A stretch of 64,000 nucleotides of DNA, taken from the NCBI GenBank assembly GCA_963931635.1, contig OZ007034.1, positions 2,046,001 to 2,110,000 of the forward strand, written 5' to 3'. A program made the translations under genes and the position numbers. Under the pieces are notes generated by a model. It was given only the letters and a program-made list of their open reading frames with translations, did no database searches and was not told where the DNA came from. Below are positions 59,543 to 64,000 of this stretch, piece after piece (position 1 is the stretch's first letter; the number at the start of each line of letters is the position of its first letter). This stretch comes from Caccoplasma sp905210875 (GTDB lineage Bacteria > Bacteroidota > Bacteroidia > Bacteroidales > UBA11471).

Positions 59543-62098
59543 ATGAAAGTACAAGTAAGTAATACCAATACTCCTGTGTGGAGAGACATAAAAGTAGAGT
59601 CGCGTATGCCGGCACAACTGAATGTTTTGCAGGAAATGGCGCGGAACATTTGGTGGGTTTGGAACAATGAAGCCCTTTCTATGTTTAAATCGATTGACCC
59701 TGAAATATGGAAAGCCGTAAACGGAAATCCCGTGATGATGCTTGATAGGGTCAGCTATGAGCGGTTGGAGGAAATTGTGGCTGACAAAGCCATGATGAAG
59801 ACTATTCAGACCGAATACGAAAAGTTCCGTGAATATATAGATGAAAAACCTTCGACCGATCTGCCTTCGGTAGCCTATTTCAGTATGGAATATGGATTGG
59901 CAAATGTGTTGAAGATTTATTCCGGTGGATTGGGAATCTTGGCCGGAGATTATCTGAAAGAAGCCAGTGATAGCAACATCGATATGGTTGCTGTGGGATT
60001 TCTTTATCGTTATGGATATTTTACCCAGACCCTTTCCATGAACGGCCAGCAATTGGCCAATTACGAGCCTCAAAATTTTGACCAACTGCCTATTGAACAG
60101 GTTGTCGATGAAAACGGACACCCCATCATTCTTGAAGTTCCCTATCCCGGACGTGTCGTCTATGCCAACATTTGGCGTGTGAATGTGGGCCGTGTTTCGT
60201 TGTATCTCATGGATACCGACCTGGAACTCAATAGTGAATATGACCGTTCCATCACATATCAACTTTATGGTGGTGATTGGGAGAACCGCATGAAGCAAGA
60301 GTACCTGCTCGGTATTGGAGGTATTCTTATGCTTAAACGCCTAGGTATCAAGAAAGATGTTTACCATTGCAACGAAGGTCATGCCGCACTTATCAATGTA
60401 CAACGTCTTGTCGATTATATTCAAGACGAAAAACTTTCGTTTGCAGAGGCCCTCGAAGTGGTGCGTGCCTCGTCGCTCTATACGGTACACACCCCCGTAC
60501 CTGCCGGACATGACTATTTCGATGAGTCGCTCTTCGGAAAATACATGGGAGAATTCCCTGCCAAACTGGGAATTTCGTTTGGCGATTTGATGGACATGGG
60601 ACGTGAAAATCCTGGTACCGGCGAAAAATTCTGTATGAGCGTATTTGCCTGCAATACCTGCCAAGAAGTAAATGGGGTAAGTTGGTTGCACGGAAAAGTA
60701 TCGCAACGTATGTTCCAGCCTATCTGGAAAGGATATTCGCCCGAGGAGTTGCATGTGAGCTATGTAACCAACGGTGTGCATATGCCTACATGGGCAGCTT
60801 CGGAATGGAAAGAGTTTTATATGAATCATTTTGGCCCCTATTTCTTTTCACACCAGAATGATCGCTCGTTGTGGAAGAAGATTTACGATGTTCCCGATGA
60901 GGAGATTTGGAACATGCGTCAAATGATGAAAAATAAGTTGATAGACTTTGTGCGTGAAGAATTCCGCGATAAGTGGATTAAAAATCAAGGCGATCCTTCA
61001 CGTGTGGTTTCCATTCTTGAACGCATCAACCCTAATGCCCTTCTTATCGGGTTTGCCCGTCGTTTTGCCACATACAAGCGGGCACATCTGCTCTTTACCG
61101 ACCTTGAACGTCTATCCAAGATTGTTAATAACCCTCAATATCCTGTCCAGTTTATTTTCTCTGGCAAAGCACACCCTGCCGATGGTGCAGGCCAAGACCT
61201 CATCAAGCGCATTGTTGAGATTTCGCGTCGTCCGGAGTTCTTGGGTAAAATAATTTTCCTTGAAAATTATGATATGCAGGTAGCCAAACGTTTGGTTTCG
61301 GGTGTAGATATTTGGCTGAATACGCCTACCCGTCCTCTCGAAGCCTCCGGAACATCGGGAGAGAAAGCCGAAATGAACGGTGTGCTTAACTTCTCGGTAC
61401 TCGACGGTTGGTGGTATGAGGGTTACAAGAAAGGTGCCGGTTGGGCGTTGACCGATAAGCGAACATTCCAAGAGCAAAGCAATCAAGACCAGCTCGATGC
61501 CGCTACCATTTATGCCATGCTCGAAAACGAGATTGTACCGCTTTATTTTGCCAAAAACAGCAAAGGCTATTCGCCCGAGTGGATACAGTACATCAAAAAT
61601 TCGATCGCCCAGATTGCTCCCGAGTTTACGATGAACCGTATGCTCAAAGATTATATCGACCGATTCTATGCCAAGGAAGCCAAGCGCTCGAAACTCCTTA
61701 TGGCCGACAATTACAAGAAAGCCAAGGAAATTGCCGCATGGAAACAAATGGTTGTCGACAAATGGGATCAGATTGAGATAAAGGAAATAAATCTTCCCGA
61801 AGAACTCTTATACAAGTCGTGTGCCGGAGAAACCTATGACATCTCGGTCACCATCGACCGTAAAGGATTGCCCGACTGTCTGGGCGTAGAGCTTGTTGTT
61901 TCGCAAGTTATCGACGGACAGCAACAGCCCTATGTCGTAACAGAGATGAACGAGGTGAAGACCGAGGGTGATTTGGTAACCTATGCATTGAGCTATGAGG
62001 TCAATGTGGCCGGAATCTTCAAATATGCATTCCGCCTCTTCCCCAAAAATCCCGATCTGCCCCACCGTCAGGACTTTGCCTATGTACGTTGGTTCTAA
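59543..62098 (+). CDS. Alpha-glucan phosphorylase (GT35)
   Basis: An 851-residue phosphorylase of the bacterial AlgP/GlgP group that starts with a domain of unknown function (about 15-110: LNVLQEMARNIWWVWNNEA). The catalytic body has VAYFSMEYGLANVLKIYSGGLGILAGDYLKEASD near 112-145, HCNEGHAAL near 275, YVTNGVHMPTWA near 410 and the PLP segment EASGTSGEKAEMNGVLNFSVLDGWW near 605, with the Lys in SGEK. It releases glucose 1-phosphate from glycogen or maltodextrins. The last 120 residues are a beta-rich extension. Terminator follows. Confidence 0.95.
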   Translation: MKVQVSNTNTPVWRDIKVESRMPAQLNVLQEMARNIWWVWNNEALSMFKSIDPEIWKAVNGNPVMMLDRVSYERLEEIVADKAMMKTIQTEYEKFREYIDEKPSTDLPSVAYFSMEYGLANVLKIYSGGLGILAGDYLKEASDSNIDMVAVGFLYRYGYFTQTLSMNGQQLANYEPQNFDQLPIEQVVDENGHPIILEVPYPGRVVYANIWRVNVGRVSLYLMDTDLELNSEYDRSITYQLYGGDWENRMKQEYLLGIGGILMLKRLGIKKDVYHCNEGHAALINVQRLVDYIQDEKLSFAEALEVVRASSLYTVHTPVPAGHDYFDESLFGKYMGEFPAKLGISFGDLMDMGRENPGTGEKFCMSVFACNTCQEVNGVSWLHGKVSQRMFQPIWKGYSPEELHVSYVTNGVHMPTWAASEWKEFYMNHFGPYFFSHQNDRSLWKKIYDVPDEEIWNMRQMMKNKLIDFVREEFRDKWIKNQGDPSRVVSILERINPNALLIGFARRFATYKRAHLLFTDLERLSKIVNNPQYPVQFIFSGKAHPADGAGQDLIKRIVEISRRPEFLGKIIFLENYDMQVAKRLVSGVDIWLNTPTRPLEASGTSGEKAEMNGVLNFSVLDGWWYEGYKKGAGWALTDKRTFQEQSNQDQLDAATIYAMLENEIVPLYFAKNSKGYSPEWIQYIKNSIAQIAPEFTMNRMLKDYIDRFYAKEAKRSKLLMADNYKKAKEIAAWKQMVVDKWDQIEIKEINLPEELLYKSCAGETYDISVTIDRKGLPDCLGVELVVSQVIDGQQQPYVVTEMNEVKTEGDLVTYALSYEVNVAGIFKYAFRLFPKNPDLPHRQDFAYVRWF

Positions 62099-62126
62099 TA
62101 ATATTAGAGCGTAAAATAGAAATTGT

Positions 62127-62165
62127 AGTGTGGGGGTACCGATAAGTGTGCCCCCATACTTTTTA
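62127..62165 (+). terminator. Terminator of the glycogen operon
   Basis: A 10-bp stem (62127-62136 with 62151-62160, one G:U pair) followed by five T. It ends only 11 bases before the next start codon. Confidence 0.8.
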
Positions 62166-62176
62166 TAAGATTTATT

Positions 62177-63076
62177 ATGCAAAAGACTTTTTTATTGGGA
62201 ATATTCGTCTTGTTGTTGAGTAACTATGTTCAAGTAGCTTATCCGCAATCTTCGGCCGGACGTATTGTCGAAGACTCGATATATAGCGAGGCGTTAAATG
62301 CCTGGCGCAGATATTCGGTTTATCTACCGCCGAATTATGACCCGACAGGTCGGGAATATCCGATACTCTATTTGTTGCATGGGTTGAGCGATACCCATAC
62401 GATGTGGCCCAAGCGAGCCCATTTGGCCGATGTCATGAATTTATTGATAGCCGAGGGTTCCGTTTGTGACATGGTTGTCGTTTCACCCGAGGCCGGTGGT
62501 GATGTGCGCACGGTGTGGAATGGCTATTTCGACATGCCCGGTTGGCCTTATGAGACCTTCTTTTTTACAGAATTTTTGCCGACTGTTGAACATCGTTACC
62601 ATATAGTCGGTACCAAGGCCTGCCGTGCCATAGCCGGTCTTTCAATGGGTGGGGGTGGAGCTGTCTCTTATGGACAGCGTCATAGCGATATGTTTTGTGC
62701 CGTCTATGCCATGAGTGCGCTGATGACCATACCACAGAGGGGAATGATAGAACCTCAAAACCCTTACGACAAGATGGCTATACTCACCCGTTCGGTTATC
62801 GACCATGACTGCATAAGGTATGTCCGGGAGGCTGATGAAACTCGCCTCGACTCATTGCGCACGGTTTCGTGGTTTGTCGATTGTGGAGATGATGATTTCT
62901 TACTTGACCGTAATATCGAATTTTATCAGGCCATGCGCAATGCCGCAGTACCCTGCCAATTCAGGGTGCGTGATGGCGGACACGTGTGGGAATATTGGCA
63001 TTCGGCACTCTATATCTGCTTGCCATATGTGTCAAGGATATTTATCTCCGGTTCTTCCTTTGGTACGAAAGAATAG
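62177..63076 (+). CDS. Secreted alpha/beta-hydrolase esterase (CE1/esterase D-like)
   Basis: A 299-residue exported esterase. Signal peptide about 1-24 (cut near YPQ/SSA). Fold motifs: YLPPNYDPTGREYPILYLLHGLSDTHTMW near 50-75 (oxyanion), the nucleophile Ser in GLSMGGGGA near 155, Asp in VDCGDDDFLL near 238, and His in DGGHVWEYWHSALY near 270. This matches feruloyl/acetyl esterase and S-formylglutathione hydrolase-like proteins; substrate is unknown. It could remove acyl groups from dietary glycans. Its start is very close to the glycogen terminator, so it may be expressed by read-through. Confidence 0.88.
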   Translation: MQKTFLLGIFVLLLSNYVQVAYPQSSAGRIVEDSIYSEALNAWRRYSVYLPPNYDPTGREYPILYLLHGLSDTHTMWPKRAHLADVMNLLIAEGSVCDMVVVSPEAGGDVRTVWNGYFDMPGWPYETFFFTEFLPTVEHRYHIVGTKACRAIAGLSMGGGGAVSYGQRHSDMFCAVYAMSALMTIPQRGMIEPQNPYDKMAILTRSVIDHDCIRYVREADETRLDSLRTVSWFVDCGDDDFLLDRNIEFYQAMRNAAVPCQFRVRDGGHVWEYWHSALYICLPYVSRIFISGSSFGTKE

Positions 63077-63085
63077 TGAGAAGCT

Positions 63086-63790
63086 TTATTTATAAGCTTG
63101 TAGAGCCTCAGTCAGGATTTTTACTCCTTCACTGGCACCTTTCTGTATGACTTGTGTAACACGCCCGCTTACATCGTTTACCGGGTTGGGGTCGATGAGA
63201 AATACCGGTACGCCGTTGGGAACATAACGTAACAACCCCGCTGCCGGGTAGACATTCAGAGACGTTCCTATGACGACAAAAATATCGGCACGTTCCACCT
63301 CCTCGATAGCCGGTTCAATAAGTGGTACGGCCTCGCCAAACCATACGATGTGAGGGCGCAATTGCGATCCCTTTTCGCATAAGTCTCCTAATTGGGTGTC
63401 GAGATGTTCCGGAGATACATCATAGATGAGATTTTCATCGCAAGAAGAACGTACCTTCATCAGTTCGCCGTGCAGATGTATGATGTGAGAACTGCCTGCC
63501 TGTTCGTGCAGATTGTCGACATTCTGGGTAATGATGCATACATCAAAGTCTCGTTCAAGAGCAGCCAGCCCTTTGTGTCCCTCGTTGGGTTTTACTGTAA
63601 GAAGTTCACGACGTCGGGCATTATAGAAATCAAGAACTTGCTGTGGATTTCGAGCCCAGCCTTCGGGGGTAGCCACATCTTCAATGCGGTACCCCGACCA
63701 CAATCCGTTGCTGCCGCGAAACACGGCAAGACCGCTTTCAGCGCTCATTCCGGCGCCAGTAAGTACGACCAGTCGTTTCTTTGTTGCCAT
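63086..63790 (-). CDS. cobB: NAD-dependent protein deacylase (sirtuin, CobB-type)
   Basis: A 234-residue Sir2 protein. NAD-binding LTGAGMSAESGLAVFRGSNGLW near 10-31, QNVDNLHEQAGSSHIIHLHGEL near 90-110 (catalytic His), HIVWFGEAVP near 150 and IGTSLNVYPAAGLL near 180. Tyr and Arg in DFYNARRREL are the pair that lets class III sirtuins take succinyl or malonyl lysine. The zinc site is incomplete: only single Cys (SSCDEN and GDLCEKG) stand where two CxxC pairs are expected. It ends 9 bases from the convergent esterase gene. Confidence 0.93.
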   Translation of the reverse strand: MATKKRLVVLTGAGMSAESGLAVFRGSNGLWSGYRIEDVATPEGWARNPQQVLDFYNARRRELLTVKPNEGHKGLAALERDFDVCIITQNVDNLHEQAGSSHIIHLHGELMKVRSSCDENLIYDVSPEHLDTQLGDLCEKGSQLRPHIVWFGEAVPLIEPAIEEVERADIFVVIGTSLNVYPAAGLLRYVPNGVPVFLIDPNPVNDVSGRVTQVIQKGASEGVKILTEALQAYK

Positions 63791-63905
63791 AAGTCTTTCC
63801 CGATTAAGAGTTAAGACGGAAATTGTACCGTCGTTTATGGCAAAATTAATGATTTTTTTGCATCAAAAAATAGAATCTATGTAATAAAAGTCTTATCTTC
63901 GCCAG

Positions 63906-63933
63906 AGTTTCTTCCCTGAGAAGAAACTTTTTT
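63906..63933 (+). terminator. AT-rich hairpin with T-run in the leader of the FKBP gene
   Basis: An 8-bp perfect stem (63906-63913 with 63921-63928) followed by T at 63928-63933. It lies between a -7-like box (TATCTTCG, 63894-63901) and the start codon, so it could be a weak attenuator. Confidence 0.4.
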
Positions 63934-63964
63934 ATGTCGTTTTGTAACAAAAAAGAAAAAATTT

Positions 63965-64000
63965 ATGGATAAGTTGAGTTATGCCTTGGGAATGAGTATG
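63965..64000 (+). CDS. FKBP-type peptidyl-prolyl isomerase, start (partial)
   Basis: Only 12 codons are in the window (MDKLSYALGMSM). This matches the N-terminal dimerisation segment of Mip/FklB-type isomerases in Bacteroidetes. The rest is outside, so the call is tentative. Confidence 0.6.
   Translation, partial: MDKLSYALGMSM

Overview
The window is a stretch of Bacteroidales chromosome. This rests on the NigD-like lipoprotein, the SusC/SusD pair, the S46 dipeptidyl-peptidase, the GT3 glycogen synthase, the tailed ribosomal protein S16, and the many promoters of the Bacteroidetes type (TTTG, about 19-20 bp, TAnnTTTG). Genus cannot be fixed from sequence alone; a gut Bacteroidales is likely from the glycan-degradation genes.

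Layout. 1-190: end of yidC. 688-2859: an S46 peptidase with DPP11-type specificity. 2947-10347: a minus-strand thiamine operon under a TPP riboswitch, in the order thiD-thiS-tenI-like-thiE-thiG-thiC-HEAT-like protein-thiH-thiF. 10504-13081: an ECF sigma factor, a one-TM protein ending in an outer-membrane barrel domain (probable anti-sigma function) and a NigD-like lipoprotein. 13216-16541: serC, serA and a DUF1015 gene. 16745-22246: rarA, purA and fur, then dnaB with an AlkD-like protein. 22613-29900: ispE, grpE-dnaJ, rsmA-mgtE, a flippase-like membrane protein and mnmA. 30065-34870: two tandem tRNA-Arg genes, a patatin/Omp85 type V protein, rpsP, a frameshifted ruvC, a DUF4286 gene and tRNA-Ala. 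35287-39863: a two-gene LysO exporter, a 2-hydroxyacid dehydrogenase and a stand-alone TonB-dependent receptor.

40211-57454 is the accessory part. A LacI regulator, a DHDPS-family aldolase and a sodium:solute symporter form one unit. It is followed by a secreted protein made of two almost identical 212-residue units, a SusC/SusD pair, a small lipoprotein, a large PL1-like pectate lyase and, on the other strand, a GH43 glycosidase. The lacI promoter and the leader of the downstream cluster carry the same palindrome (core TAAAACGTTTTA). This suggests that one LacI protein controls both parts as a single polysaccharide utilisation locus, probably for a pectin-like or arabinose/xylose-decorated glycan.

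57803-62098 is a glycogen synthase/phosphorylase pair, followed by an esterase, a sirtuin and the start of an FKBP-type isomerase. Points of most interest are the shared LacI operator, the recent in-frame gene-internal duplication, the ruvC frameshift, the compensated A19:U56 change in tRNA-Arg, and the sigma/barrel-anti-sigma/NigD cluster. No CRISPR array, insertion sequence, phage or rRNA gene was seen.
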